Below, piece after piece: positions 9,110 through 19,085 of a DNA stretch of 64,000 nucleotides. How positions within the stretch are numbered: position 1 is the stretch's first letter; each line of letters starts with the position of its first letter. Source of the DNA: Epiperipatus broadwayi (Eukaryota > Onychophora > Udeonychophora > Euonychophora > Peripatidae); the NCBI GenBank assembly GCA_028023455.1, contig JAQFVV010000050.1:250001-314000 (forward strand). The letters are read 5' to 3'. The notes beneath the pieces were generated by a model that made no database searches, was not told the origin of the DNA, and saw nothing but the letters and a program-made list of their open reading frames with translations. The position numbers and the translations under genes are program-made.

Positions 9110-11270
9110 TAGCATTGGTTTTAATCACTGTGATCAATGAGCTTGCATTTCTTTAGAAAGTTTTTGTATGTCTGGTTGATAATTAGTGGTTTTTAATTTA
9201 AAGCTTGATGCCAAGTTGGTATCAGTAATTTGGTTCCTCAACTTACATTTAATAAAATTCATGTTAGAAAACAATTATTCCCATAAGTATGTGTAGATCC
9301 AAAGATAGTGAGAATACCAAATGCACATTTTGTCAATTCATGATAGGAATCTGGAAGACTATTCCAAGTAGTAAAAATCATAGCCTGCCTTCTGTAGGTT
9401 TTTTTATAGCACTCTGCTGGTTCTGTGAAATCAGCTACATTTTTTTTCCAGTTCTTCCATAAATCTTTCTTGTCAAGTCCAGCAATTATACCTCAAAATT
9501 ACCCACATCAATATTAAATGGAGAAAATTTTAATTCTCTCACATTGGCATTAAGAGGATTTGTAATAAAAACTAGAGTTGCTTTACCATTTCTAAATTCC
9601 TGAAACCTTTGAAGAAAAGCTTCTCTCATGTTTAAAATTGTTGTCTTAAAAATAATCTTTGTTAATGAGAACATTGTTTTTGTTGACAATATTGAGACAA
9701 GTTGGGGAAATGAAGTAAAGTTTTCCTGTCTAAATCTTCAGCAAATAGAATCAATTTTTTTTCAAATAAAATTTCTTCACTTTTTATTTGTCTGACAGAA
9801 TACCTCAGTTGGTAGAACGTTTACCTTAAATTCGATATACAAAAATCTAAAGATGCGAGTTCAACTTCTAAGTGAATATTGTCACTGTCCATATAGGCCA
9901 GCAACACCTGAAGAAGAGTGGAGAATAATACTAATTGAAAACATTGTGTAATTACTAACCTGTATTGTTTATTTGTGTGTTATTACTAACAAGTTGTTTG
10001 TATTTGGAAAGTTTAAATAAAATTTAAAATTTTCTATATATTCAACATTTACTCATAAATGATGGAAATTGTCCAACATATCACATCTTAAATTTCTTCT
10101 ACCATTGAAAAAGCAGTACTTCCCTTACCTTGTAATTTACAATTGAGGTGATTCAGTTGTGATGTAACATCGACCATGAAATACAATTTTAAAAAAAAAA
10201 ACATTGATCTTCTGTTACTTTTAAATATTGAATGCCCTTGTTGTTGAAAAATAGTTTGATTTAATTTATGCAAAATGCAAAACATTTTAACATGTTGTCT
10301 CTGGAAAGCCATCAAACCCTGTTAAATTGGAAATCTGAATACTCACTCTCCATTTCACATAGAAACTCTTTAAATTGTCAATGGTTAAGTCCTCTTGCTG
10401 CAATAAATTAATAATCTTAATTACCAAGTACATAACTTTACTGATTTCTTCTGGAAATGTTTGCCCTGGTGAAGTATACAATGGAAAGTAATCACTTCAT
10501 GATTAATGTTTTCTTTTAAAACTGAACTAAGCCCCTTTTTCGATCCCATCATACTTTTTGCCCCATCAGTTGCAATTGTCACAATTTTATCAAGTATGAT
10601 ATGGTTTTTTCTTATGCATTTGATGACAGCATTTGCTATGTCCTGCCCTCATGTTTGACCCTTGAGTTAACAATAATCCTAAAGGTTCTTTTCTTGGACC
10701 CTGAGATGATATATACTACATATAAAGGGAAATCCAGACTGTGCTCTTACTGTTGCCAGACTCATCCACTGCAATTTATACAGCTGAAGATAATTTAATG
10801 TCCTTGATTTGTTGGTTGACCACATTTAAGGCCATTTTAACAGACTTATCTGCTACTGTTTTGGCAGATAGTGGCATGTTTTTAATTTTATTTAAAATCT
10901 CTGTTTTATTTTTGAAATCACAAAAAAGTTCTTTGGATGCTTTAACGAAACAAAATTTTACATGCTAACCATCTGGAAATGATTTTCCTCTCTTAGCTAT
11001 TTCCTGAGTTACTACAAAGCTTGCAATAATAACGTTATTGGCAGATTGTCTCCAATAATCAACAATAGAACTTGATTTTTCAATATTTTTGTAAAGTTCT
11101 TCAATAGCTCTTTTTCTCGTGTCACTGATAGGATATTTTATGGCAAATGAGGCATGTTTTGTCATGAAGTGTCTCTCCAAATTACACTTCTTGTTTTTTG
11201 TCAAAGTTCTTGGCAAATAAGACAGGTTGGAAGGCATTCAGAGTTTGTGATAAATGTGAAAGATTCAGTC
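9110..11270 (-). pseudogene. hAT transposase, ZBED5/GTF2IRD2-like, pseudogene
   Basis: Read from 11270 down to about 9110. The N-terminal part has a zinc-finger-type segment with C-N-L-E-R-H-F (C and H ligands of a BED-like finger), then YPISDTRKRAIEEL and VVTQEIAKRGKSFPDG, typical of this group. The central part has DGAKSMMGSKKGL-type residues, the family's conserved catalytic-core aspartate block, followed by INHEVITFHCILHQ. The C-terminal part (about 9330-9150) resembles the hAT dimerisation region (FGILTIFGSTHTYGNN). Many in-frame stops and frameshifts, plus a SINE inserted at 9795-10080, make it non-functional. The mobilised product would cut and paste elements with CAGNGG ends. Family identity is strong, exact limits approximate. 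Confidence 0.8.
9795..10080 (+). mobile_element. tRNA-derived SINE (family S), copy 1, decayed
   Basis: Same family as 28486-28770 and 53873-54245. The A box (TACCTCAGTTGG, 9801-9812) is recognisable; the B box has decayed to AGTTCAACTTC. The body contains the shared CCAGCAACACCTGAAGAAGAG segment region and the 3' part with GGAAAGTTTAAATAAA and ATGATGGAAATTGTCCAA. It interrupts the hAT transposase, so it arrived after the hAT element. Confidence 0.75.
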
Positions 11271-11336
11271 CATTTAGTTTTAAAATCATGATGCTCATCT
11301 AAGGTTTTTCTCAGTCTTTTCTTTGTAGTCATGAAA

Positions 11337-11975
11337 TATTTATTTTATATAGTGCTATGTTTATAAACGGTAATATTAATAATCAGCCATAAAGCTAATG
11401 CACATGTGCTTTGTAAATTTTTAACTATAAATTAATACTCTCACTTTCAAACACTAGATCAAGTCTTTGTGAAAAGATAAAATGAATCCATCTATATTTT
11501 CAACCCAAACATTTATGTATGGGCAAATCTTAAGCATTTGAAAGTGAGAGTGTGAAGATGTTAAACGATCACTTTAAATAATTTACTTTAACTATGCTTG
11601 AATGAATGATGCTTGCAAAATTTTCTAGAATTTATGATACACATTAGCTTTATGGCTGATTATTAATATTACAGTTTATAAAGATAGCACTATATAAAAT
11701 AAATATTTAATTTCAAATAAGAATGACATATTGTAAATTCTAGAAAATTGCACAAGCTTCATTCATTCAAGCATAGTTAAAGTAATTTAAAGTGATCATT
11801 TAACATCTTTACGCTCTCATTTCCAAATGCTTAAGATTTGCCCATCCATAAATGTTTGGGTTGAAAAGATAGATGGATTCATTCTATCTTTTCACAAAGA
11901 CTTTATCTTGTGTTTGAAAGTGAGAGTATTTATTTATAATTAAAAATCTACAAAGCATGTATGCATGAGCTTTGC
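11337..11975. mobile_element. Nested fold-back element inside the hAT transposon
   Basis: Outer arms of ~62 bases (11337-11398 and 11643-11708) are inverted copies of each other. The segment between them (11400-11642) recurs inverted at 11736-11975, giving a second, longer hairpin with ~240-base arms. Inside the first arm, 11437-11551 is a 115-base unit with perfect 15-base ends ACTCTCACTTTCAAA and TTTGAAAGTGAGAGT; its partner at 11811-11927 has decayed ends. No coding capacity. Confidence 0.75.
11437..11551. mobile_element. 115-bp MITE with perfect 15-bp inverted ends
   Basis: Begins ACTCTCACTTTCAAA and ends with its exact complement. It lies within one arm of the fold-back and appears a second time, inverted and more diverged, in the other arm. 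The internal sequence (ATGAATCCATCTAT.., AAACATTTATG..) is non-coding. A related phrase (ATGAATCCATCTATTCTT) appears in the fold-back at 46565. Confidence 0.65.
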
Positions 11976-12384
11976 AGTCATGTTAAAAAACACTTTAAAT
12001 ATTGTATTTTATTTAATAAGTTATATCCATGTTTGCACAACTACACAAAAAATGATACATTCCTCTTATAGATAACATGAATTCACATTGCATCACCACT
12101 AACATTGTCTTGTTCACTAGACAGCATCTGTGTGTTCACTAATTAATTCCAAAGTTTTGCTAGACTCGTTAATAAAATCTTATAAAAATTTTATAAATTG
12201 AAACTACGATAGTTTTATTTTCAATTTTACTACAAAATAGGGGTCTATATGTCCCCAATTTGTCCTGAATTTATCTTTATTTTTTAAGATTTTATATTGC
12301 AATGTTTTTCCTTTTGCCTTTTTTTTTAAATGTATGTTCTGATTAGGCCCCTGTGAAAAAATATAGACATTACTGAAGAGCTAC

Positions 12385-12388
<4 letters not shown>
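11976..12388. other. AT-rich hAT internal sequence, no gene
   Basis: Lies between the fold-back and the TA repeat inside the hAT boundaries; non-coding or 5' untranslated part of the element. Confidence 0.3.

Positions 12389-12463
<75 letters not shown>
12389..12463. repeat. TA microsatellite
   Basis: About 37 uninterrupted TA units immediately before the family C dimer; a shorter TA tract follows the dimer at 13299-13314, so the dimer sits inside a TA repeat. Confidence 0.95.
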
Positions 12464-12465
<2 letters not shown>

Positions 12466-12737
12466 CATATTGGTAATACAAGCTATATAGGTCATGTGAA
12501 ATATGACTGATTTTTACTAATATTATAATTTTGCTATTAGGGCTTTGGCTATATTAACTTGCTAAGCCTACTAAAACATGGGATCACTGAATTAAGTTCA
12601 GGCTCATATAGTTTTTTTTGGATAAAGAGCTGAGTTTGAAGACATGTAGGTGTCTGAAGATTTGGATCTTTTTCTTAATATTTAAGAATTAGATAAATGC
12701 TTGGCTTGAGTTAATATTTTGAATCTAATGTCCTAGC

Positions 12738-12778
12738 TCCTCACTGATGAGAGCCATAGATCGAAACCGGTCTGGGGA
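12738..12778 (+). ncRNA. Hammerhead ribozyme, family C unit 1
   Basis: Stem I TCCTCA (12738-12743) with TGGGGA (12773-12778), six pairs with one G-T; core CTGATGA (12744-12750); stem II GAGC-CATA-GATC with one mismatch; GAAA (12763-12766); stem III palindrome ACCGGT; cleavage predicted after C12772. All core bases present; only stem II is slightly weakened. Confidence 0.85.
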
Positions 12779-13158
12779 TGGGGACCATCATAGATAAAGG
12801 CTTCAGGTATTTTCTCTTGTAACATTTATCATAAAAAATAAAATAAATAAGCTTGTTTAGAGCTATTAGCAGGCTCTTTATATATTACATATTGGTAATA
12901 CAAGCTATATAGATCATGTGAAATATGACTGATTTTTACTAATATTATAATTTTGCTATTAGGGCTTTGGCTATATTAAATTGCTAAGCCTACTAAAATA
13001 TGGAATCACTGAATTAAGTTCAGGCTCATATAATTTGTTTGGATAAAAAGCTGAGTTTGAAGATATGTAGGTGTCTAAAGATTTGGATCTTTTTCTTAAT
13101 ATTTAAGAATTAGATAAATGCTTGGCTTGAGTTAATATTTTGAATCTAATGTCCTAGC

Positions 13159-13199
13159 TCCTCACTGATGAGAGCCATAGCTTGAAACCGGTCTGGGGA
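13159..13199 (+). ncRNA. Hammerhead ribozyme, family C unit 2
   Basis: Stem I TCCTCA (13159-13164) with TGGGGA (13194-13199); core CTGATGA (13165-13171); stem II GAGC-CATA-GCTT fully paired (one G-T); GAAA (13184-13187); palindromic stem III ACCGGT; cleavage predicted after C13193. Every conserved position of a minimal type I hammerhead is met. The self-complementary stem III would favour a dimeric ribozyme, as in PLE and retrozyme hammerheads. Confidence 0.88.
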
Positions 13200-13355
13200 T
13201 GGGGACCATCATAGATAAAGGCTTCAGGTATTTTCTCTTGTAGCATTTATCATAAAAATAAAATAAATAAGCTTGTTTAGAGCTATTAGCAGGCTCTTTA
13301 TATATATATATATAGAGCCACATATGGCTCACGAGCCATAGTTTGCTGACCTCTG

Positions 13356-13363
13356 GCCTAGAC
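13356..13363. repeat. hAT target-site duplication, right
   Basis: GCCTAGAC; partner of 8458-8465. Confidence 0.85.
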
Positions 13364-13735
13364 TATTGACAAGTTCAAAGAAAATGTCTTCTGCTTTAGA
13401 AAATATATGATTAGCAGTCAAAAAATAATTTTATGAAGAGTCTTCTTCATAGATACAAAAATCTAAACTTGTTATGGACTACTTTTAATTGTTTTGCAAG
13501 ATTTTTGGGGTGACGGACAAATACTGATATGCATTTAAGTGCTTAAGGGTTTTTATTTTTATTTTACTTCCTTACTAGTGACAGTTATTTTTTTAATTAT
13601 GGATTATTTTTTGTTTTTCTTTGATTAATAAAAGGTCACTTAATACATAGAATAATAAAATTATGTACATTTAGTTTATGAATTTCTTTCTTCATTATTT
13701 TGATTGCTAAAGTATTACCAAATGGCAGATCATGA
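13364..13735. other. AT-rich DNA, nothing recognised
   Basis: No supported feature. Confidence 0.3.
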
Positions 13736-14618
13736 TATGTAAAGTAGGCAACTCAAGGAGAAATGGGATGGTCAAGTTTTTATATGATAGATTCAAAAAG
13801 CAAAATGAACATGTTTGGTAGATTGCAGTTTATGGATATGAAGTGAATATCCAAAATAGTATTTAATTGGGTTATGAGTAGAGAGCAGGCAACAATATGG
13901 GTAAGAAAGTTAGTATGATATGCAAAAGATTTGGATAAAGAATTTATGTCAGTATACTTATACAAAAGATGGGATGATTGCATTAGGAGAATTGTTGAGT
14001 GTTATAGTGGCAGAGAATGGGATAGAAGAATAGATAAATTAATTAAGAATAGGGAGTCAGAAAGATGGAGAACTAGTATGGAGAGTAAAAAGAGTTTAAA
14101 TATATATAAAAGTAAAAGGAATATTGGATGTGAGTTAATTTATGATAATAGCAAGGAAAGTAGTTTACTGTTTAAGGATTGAATAGGATCTTTAGCAACA
14201 AAGGAATATACACATAAATGGAAAAATGTGGGTGATTTAGTCTGTAAGTTGAATAAGGAAAGCATAGAAAATATTAGGCATCTGTTAATTGAACATAAAT
14301 GCCTGCAAGCAGAAAGGGTACAAATAATGAAATTGTGAAAGAATAAATATAAACAAAGTGATTATACAAAAAGTGGGTTCTTGGTTTTTATGATGAGTTT
14401 GGGGAAAGATAAGAGGGATTTAGATATGCCATGGGATTGACAAAGATTATGTTATGGAAATGTGATGGAGCAGGATAGAGAAGAATATGGGAAAAAATTA
14501 GGGTGTGGAATGGAAAGGGAAGGTAAAGTGGCTAACAAGTTTCTGGGCATAGTGGCTGAGAGATTCCTGACTCCGAAATAAGAGAAGTCACAGTACAGAG
14601 CATCGCATCATGCACTAT
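13736..14618 (+). mobile_element. I-type LINE 3' fragment, copy 2
   Basis: Starts at GGCAACTCAAGGAGAAATGG, i.e. further 3' than copy 1, and runs to the GCATCGCATCATGCAC tail. Readable pieces: DKEFMSVYLYKRWDDCIRR, SGREWDRRIDKLIKNRESER, and the finger region where CxxC is lost but H and C remain (NIRHLLIEHKCL). Stops and frameshifts throughout. Same family as 6345, 32516 and 55217. Confidence 0.75.
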
Positions 14619-15540
14619 AACAATGCAAACAGATCCTATATAAAATATTTATAAAGAAAATAATCTCATTATTAATAATATGGATGCTACCATTATTACT
14701 ATTATTAATATAATTATAATAGTACAAACTATAAAATTTCATTTTAACTACATCCCTAATACCCGTTTCGTCTACCCTTTTCACAAAAGTTTCTAACCGT
14801 TTCAGTTGTTTAGCAGTTTTCTTGGCAGCTGCAATTTACAATAGAACTACATTTCCTTTTGTTTCTTACACACCTGTTCAATAAATTTGTTTTGATGTTT
14901 TCATATATACATACACACACACATGTATCTGAATGTTTATAATAACACAAAAGTTAAATTGTTACTTACGTTTAGTAATTAAAAAGTTTGAAATTGATGT
15001 TAAAAATTTCGACTTATAATAAAATGAAGAGGACAAATAATGAAAACATAAATTTTATTGATTTCTAATTTGAAAAGAGAAATACCAATTCAGTTTTGAC
15101 TTGTAATTACAAATAACATCATTTTCTAACAATGTGATAAGATAAACACTTAATGTATAGGTAGTTATCTCTTCAAATACGATCCAAGGTTGTTCTTTAT
15201 GTTTAGCCAATTAGTTTTTAAAGTTTGTAGTCAAATTTATTTGGCAATGGCTTTCTTCTCTTGACCTTTAGATAGAAACAACCTTGATTATAGGTCTCGT
15301 TAAATCTACTTTTTGTTCAAATATTTCTACGGTAATTATTTGTAAAGAGCAGTAGCAGAAATTAGAAGCAAACACTGGAAAAAAATGTCTAACTTTATTC
15401 TTATTTTAATTCTTTTTTTTTAAAAAAAAAGTGTGTATATATTTATATATTTGAAAATAAGGGGATCATTTTAATAGCACGTCAGTTTATTCAAACCTGA
15501 CTGAATTCTGTTCTTCTCTAAATATATAGTTAACTCCTTC
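14619..15540. other. AT-rich DNA, nothing recognised
   Basis: Only short simple-sequence tracts (ATT-rich near 14690-14720, CA-rich near 14910, a T/A-run hairpin near 15415-15430). No gene or known repeat. Confidence 0.3.
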
Positions 15541-16030
15541 CTTTACAATATACATTATAATATATAGGGCATATAAGCACAGACTTTCACACAACCCACC
15601 ACTCTCCACTCTATCTAATAACACTGATACACTTAAACACATATATGTTGAAAAGATAAATAATCACCAATATACGTATTTCATGCTAAACCAGCAATCA
15701 GTTGGTCCAGATTATCATCTCTACACATATATACTATAGTGCTCAGATATATATTAAGATAGACAATCCTCATACTTTAATAGACAGGCTTCAATCCACT
15801 CCTCACTCCAACTCTTCAACCATCCATCCAATTGAAAATCTGATGATGGAATTCTCAAAGGCCATCCTGAGGCTGAGATTCTTGTCACACCCATGTTGAC
15901 CCAAGGTCAATCTGAACCCCACATGTACAGGACATAATCCATTAAATACATATGCAAGGATGGGCAGACATCTCTACAATGTAATAACTGAAACACAGGC
16001 TTATTATATACCGGTGTCTGTACATTATAT
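15541..16030 (-). mobile_element. Hammerhead repeat family B, copy 2
   Basis: Minus-strand copy of nearly a whole unit (~490 bases), from CACAGACTTTCACAC near the left to ACAGGCTTATTATATACC at the right. The hammerhead motif (15666-15706) has lost three bases between core and stem II. Alignable with 29331-29815 over almost its whole length, and with parts of 7668-8034. Non-coding. Confidence 0.75.
15666..15706 (-). ncRNA. Hammerhead motif, family B, core deletion
   Basis: Stem I (ACCAA/TTGGT), stem II (TGCTGGTTTAGCA), GAAA and the perfect palindromic stem III ATACGTAT are kept, but CTGATGAG has become CTGAT by deletion. Inactive by prediction; useful because it preserves the ancestral stem III. 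Confidence 0.7.
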
Positions 16031-16454
16031 AAATTCAGTTTCAACTCCTTTTTATTTCATTCTTTTTAATGATTCAATGTAAGATAAATTTATATAATTA
16101 TGTGATAGAAAATATGTCATTCGAAAATCTTGTCATTCAATATAAATAATGGAATGGTTTATTTTCCCAAAGTTCCAAAGAAGTTGGAACACTAAAAGAG
16201 ACAGAACTGATTATAATTTATGAATCTTGAGCACCAGAGTTGGCCCTTTTACCCTGACACTAAACTACACAAAGCTACATTCAAATTGATATCTTTGAAT
16301 TGAATATATTACTGCATTAAAAATTATTTTATAATTGTTTTTAAATACATTCTTTTAGATATATAGCATTAAAAAGGGATAACATACCAACATTCTAATT
16401 CTTACATTCTGAACTTTATGAGTTGAAATAATAGCAGTAAAATTTGTTCCTATA
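16031..16454. other. AT-rich DNA, nothing recognised
   Basis: No supported feature. Confidence 0.25.
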
Positions 16455-16690
16455 CAGTAGTGCTATCTAGTGAAAGTGTTCATAATGAATAGATTCTAGA
16501 AGCCCTTGCACACTGCTCCCAGATACAGGGTTCCTCATAAATGAAAGCCATAAATTAGAAACGAATCTGGAAATAATGGATGAGAAGGCACTAAATAGAG
16601 ATTATGATGCACAACCTTTAAAATCTACTGATTACTAGAGCTTGCATTAGATGGCACTAGTGTATAGGGGGAAAATGCTACTCTTTTAAC
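16455..16690 (+). mobile_element. Hammerhead repeat family A, old copy
   Basis: Diverged plus-strand copy of the ribozyme-spanning part of the unit: TGCACACTGCTCCCAGAT, the motif, GGATGAGAAGGCACTAAATAG, then GATTACTAGAGCTTGCATTAG. The hammerhead at 16532-16573 reads TCCTCA, TAAATGA, GAAA, CGAATC, TGGAAA, so the core CTG is lost. Oldest member of the family in the window. Confidence 0.6.
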
Positions 16691-16984
16691 AGCTTGTGCA
16701 AGTATAAAGAAATTGTAATTATGTGATGTTTTAATTTATGAGTTGCATAGGAAAATGTTACTTTTTAAAGCTGGGGTTACCAAATCCATACATTTTAAAT
16801 TATTATGAAACAGATTTAATTCCTATCATAGTGTCAATGTAATAATTTATGCAATAATTTATTTTAAAAATTACATTAAAAAACATTAGCATAAATATAA
16901 ACAAATGATTATGTAATAAATAGATTAATGCATTTTAAATTAGATGTAATTTTTGATGAGATATAGCTCTGATCAATATGTGAA
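16691..16984. other. AT-rich DNA, nothing recognised
   Basis: No supported feature. Confidence 0.25.
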
Positions 16985-17690
16985 ATGTATTTTTCAATCT
17001 AAGCTCAACAGCTTATATATTCATATGGGTCTAAATTCAGTTCAACACTCATACATTTTGGTGTCTTTGGCTCTTTAACAACCATAGCCACCACTACCCT
17101 ATTAGGCAAGATTGGGGATATTGGATGAGTAGGCATTAGATAGGGATTTTATGCACAAGCCTTCTGGCATCTATTGATTACTCTGGTTAGCACAGGGTGG
17201 CACTACTGTATGAAGAGTTTTGCCTTGTTTATAAACAATTATGTGTTAGTATAAGAAATGCCGATCATGTGATGCTTAATGGTTTAACACCAATCCTGCC
17301 TAATAGGATAGTGGTGGCTATAGTTGTTAAAGAGCCAAAGATACCAAAATGTATGAGTGCTGAACTGAGTTCAGACCCATATGACTATATAAGCTATTGA
17401 GCTTAAATTGAAAATATTATTGTGTTTTCAATTTCATTCTCATAGTTTTATAGTTAGGTAGAGATAAAAGATGGTTGCTGGAGGGTTGCATTAGATCTGA
17501 AGATCTAGGTGCAGTGCTCTCAGATCCAAAGCTCCTCACTGATGAAGGCCACAAGCCAGAAACTAGTCTGGGGATAATGGATGAGTAGGGATTAGATAGG
17601 GATTTTATGCACAAGCCTTCTGGCATCAATTGATTACTTTGGTTGGCACAGGATGGCACTACTGCATGGAGAGTTTTGCCTTGTTTATAA
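16985..17690 (+). mobile_element. Hammerhead repeat family A: inverted piece, one whole unit, one partial unit
   Basis: 16985-17112 is the reverse complement of about 17285-17415. The plus-strand part then runs from TGGGGATATTGGATGAG (17113) through a complete 456-base unit to the hammerhead (17533-17574), and after the predicted cleavage site at 17568/17569 a second unit starts with TGGGGATAATGGATGAG and continues to ~17690 before breaking off. The first 120 bases of the two units differ at about ten positions. This is 1.25 tandem units beginning at or within a few bases of the ribozyme cleavage position, as expected if a self-cleaved circular or multimeric RNA was copied. Non-coding. Confidence 0.8.
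17533..17574 (+). ncRNA. Hammerhead ribozyme, family A
   Basis: Stem I TCCTCA (17533-17538) with TGGGGA (17569-17574); core CTGATGA (17539-17545); stem II GGC-CACAA-GCC flanked by an A-A opposition where G-C is usual; GAAA (17559-17562); stem III palindrome ACTAGT; cleavage after C17568. Best preserved family A ribozyme; only the first pair of stem II is abnormal. Confidence 0.8.
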
Positions 17691-18896
17691 ATGTTTAGTG
17701 AATTATGTTAATTTTTTAAAATGATTTGCAATCACTAGTTTAAAATTTATGTGAGTGTTTCTGAAGGTTAGAAAGATAATAATACCTTTGTAATAGCTTT
17801 TGGATCTTTACTTTTGGATCAGTCTTTGAATATTTCCTGTTAACCATAGTACACTCCCTCTAATGCATTTCTATTTGGATGTTTCTATATCTGTCTCTCT
17901 TTTATCAAAGAAAGAATTCACAATAAACAATTTTCTTTTTTAGAAAATGTCACAGATCTACTTGTTTCTATTTCTACATCCAAATTTACCCACAGAACAT
18001 TTGATCTTTAGTTGCTTTCCAATTTAGCATTAAAATTACCAATGAAAGTCCTGCCTTGTGTGGTTTAGAACAGTCATTGAATGGCAAGTTCTGAAGCTTA
18101 ATATGATTTCAGTACTTAAACTTTTTGGGAACATATGTAAAGCATATGCAAGAAACATGATGAACTTTCGTGATTTGGTTCTATTAAAGTTTTAAATAGA
18201 GATCTAAAAGCCAAACTTTTTTTTGCAGGCTTAGATGCATGTATGTCAAGATAATTGATGTTACCAGACAACAGGCTATTGTGGCTAAATCATAAAAAGG
18301 ACTCATCATCACTGATAATTTGATATCACTGATAATTTGATATCACTTTCCAACTCTACACATAAACATTGTGCCAAATCAAGCTAATAATCATTTATTG
18401 TGACCTGGGTCATTTAGTGTTGTAACAAAGTTAGCACACTCAAGGGTTAAACATTCATGGTTTATAGCTCATCTATATTCCATCCAATAATAAAATATAT
18501 GATTTCTCAAACATAATCCTTATCTTAACTGTGTGGTTTAGTGTAGTAAGAAAATGATAGCCTCTGGAATTAAGATTCATTCTTCACCGATCAACTCTGT
18601 CAGTGCTTGGAAATTTATATGACCTCCCAAGCATCAAATTATTTTATTATATATATTGTACTGATTTTTGGCGTTCTGGCTCTGTTTCCAGGATTTTTTA
18701 CAGGCTGTGGAAAATATAGAGTTGTCTATTACCTAATATGTAACACATGAGCGCGTTGTCACATACATATATAATTCTCTGTAATTTTTTAAAAATAATT
18801 TGTGATGGAATTCTTTATATTATTTGTTTTTAAAGTTTTAAATAATAAAAAAATTATTATTCTAACAGTAACTAGCAGTTAGTTTCAGAAAAACAA
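17691..18896. other. AT-rich DNA, possibly intronic
   Basis: No repeat family recognised. It precedes the candidate exon at 18979 and could be intron, but nothing in it proves that. Confidence 0.3.
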
Positions 18897-18978
18897 ATGA
18901 ATTCAATAATTAATTCATGTTCTGTTAGTAAGAATTCATTTACCTGCAGGGCTAAAATCCTTTGTGATTTCTCCACAG

Positions 18979-19085
18979 GACTTCCATCCAGCGACTACAA
19001 CAAAGCAAAGATGACTCAATATTACAAACAGATGGAAGACAAAGAAGAAAGAAAAAAACAGATTATCAGAATTTATTATTGTTAA
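18979..19085 (+). CDS. Candidate terminal exon of an unrecognised host gene
   Basis: A strong 3' splice-site-like sequence, TTTGTGATTTCTCCACAG, ends at 18978. It is followed by an open segment that begins in phase with two bases of a split codon and reads LPSSDYNKAKMTQYYKQ, then a charged stretch rich in E, K, R and D, then QIIRIYYC and a TAA stop at 19083-19085. Local base composition is less AT-rich than the flanks and codon third positions are mixed, unlike neighbouring chance ORFs. I do not recognise the protein. The stretch looks like a C-terminal helical, possibly coiled-coil, end. Upstream exons are not visible, so the gene would extend leftwards, perhaps outside the window. It could still be a remnant of a repeat not recognised here. 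Confidence 0.4.

Larger units (their letters stand above)
12462..13301 (+). mobile_element. Hammerhead repeat family C: tandem dimer of a ~422-bp unit (retrozyme-like)
   Basis: Two direct copies, each starting ATTACATATTGGTAATACAA and ending AGCTATTAGCAGGCTCTTTA, offset by 421-422 bases and differing by a small number of substitutions. Each carries one hammerhead motif about 280 bases from its start (12738-12778 and 13159-13199). No ORF, no poly(A) tail, no tRNA-like promoter. A directly repeated ~400-base non-coding unit with one type I hammerhead per unit is the structure described for animal retrozymes, whose RNA self-cleaves to unit length, circularises and is copied back into DNA. Compared with the other families this pair is the best preserved, so insertion should be comparatively recent. 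It is not sequence-related to families A or B outside the ribozyme. Confidence 0.8.
8466..13355 (-). mobile_element. hAT DNA transposon (ZBED5/GTF2IRD2-like group), dead and multiply invaded
   Basis: The left end starts CTGGGGTTTGCAAAC and the right end, reverse complemented, starts CAGAGGTCAGCAAAC, 11 of 15 matching and close to the hAT terminal pattern CAGNGGT..GCAAAC. Both ends continue into GAGCC-type subterminal sequence (for example the GGCTC palindrome at 13326-13337). The 8-bp duplication outside both ends fixes the boundaries. Inside are a decayed minus-strand transposase (9110-11270) and four later arrivals: a family A hammerhead repeat (8596-9057), a SINE (9795-10080), a fold-back structure (11337-11975) and a family C hammerhead dimer with flanking TA repeats (12389-13313). 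Removing these leaves roughly a 2.5-3 kb element, a normal hAT size. Confidence 0.85.

Noticed and set aside
12389-12463. TATA-type promoter
   Set aside because: A long TA microsatellite; no transcription unit can be tied to it.
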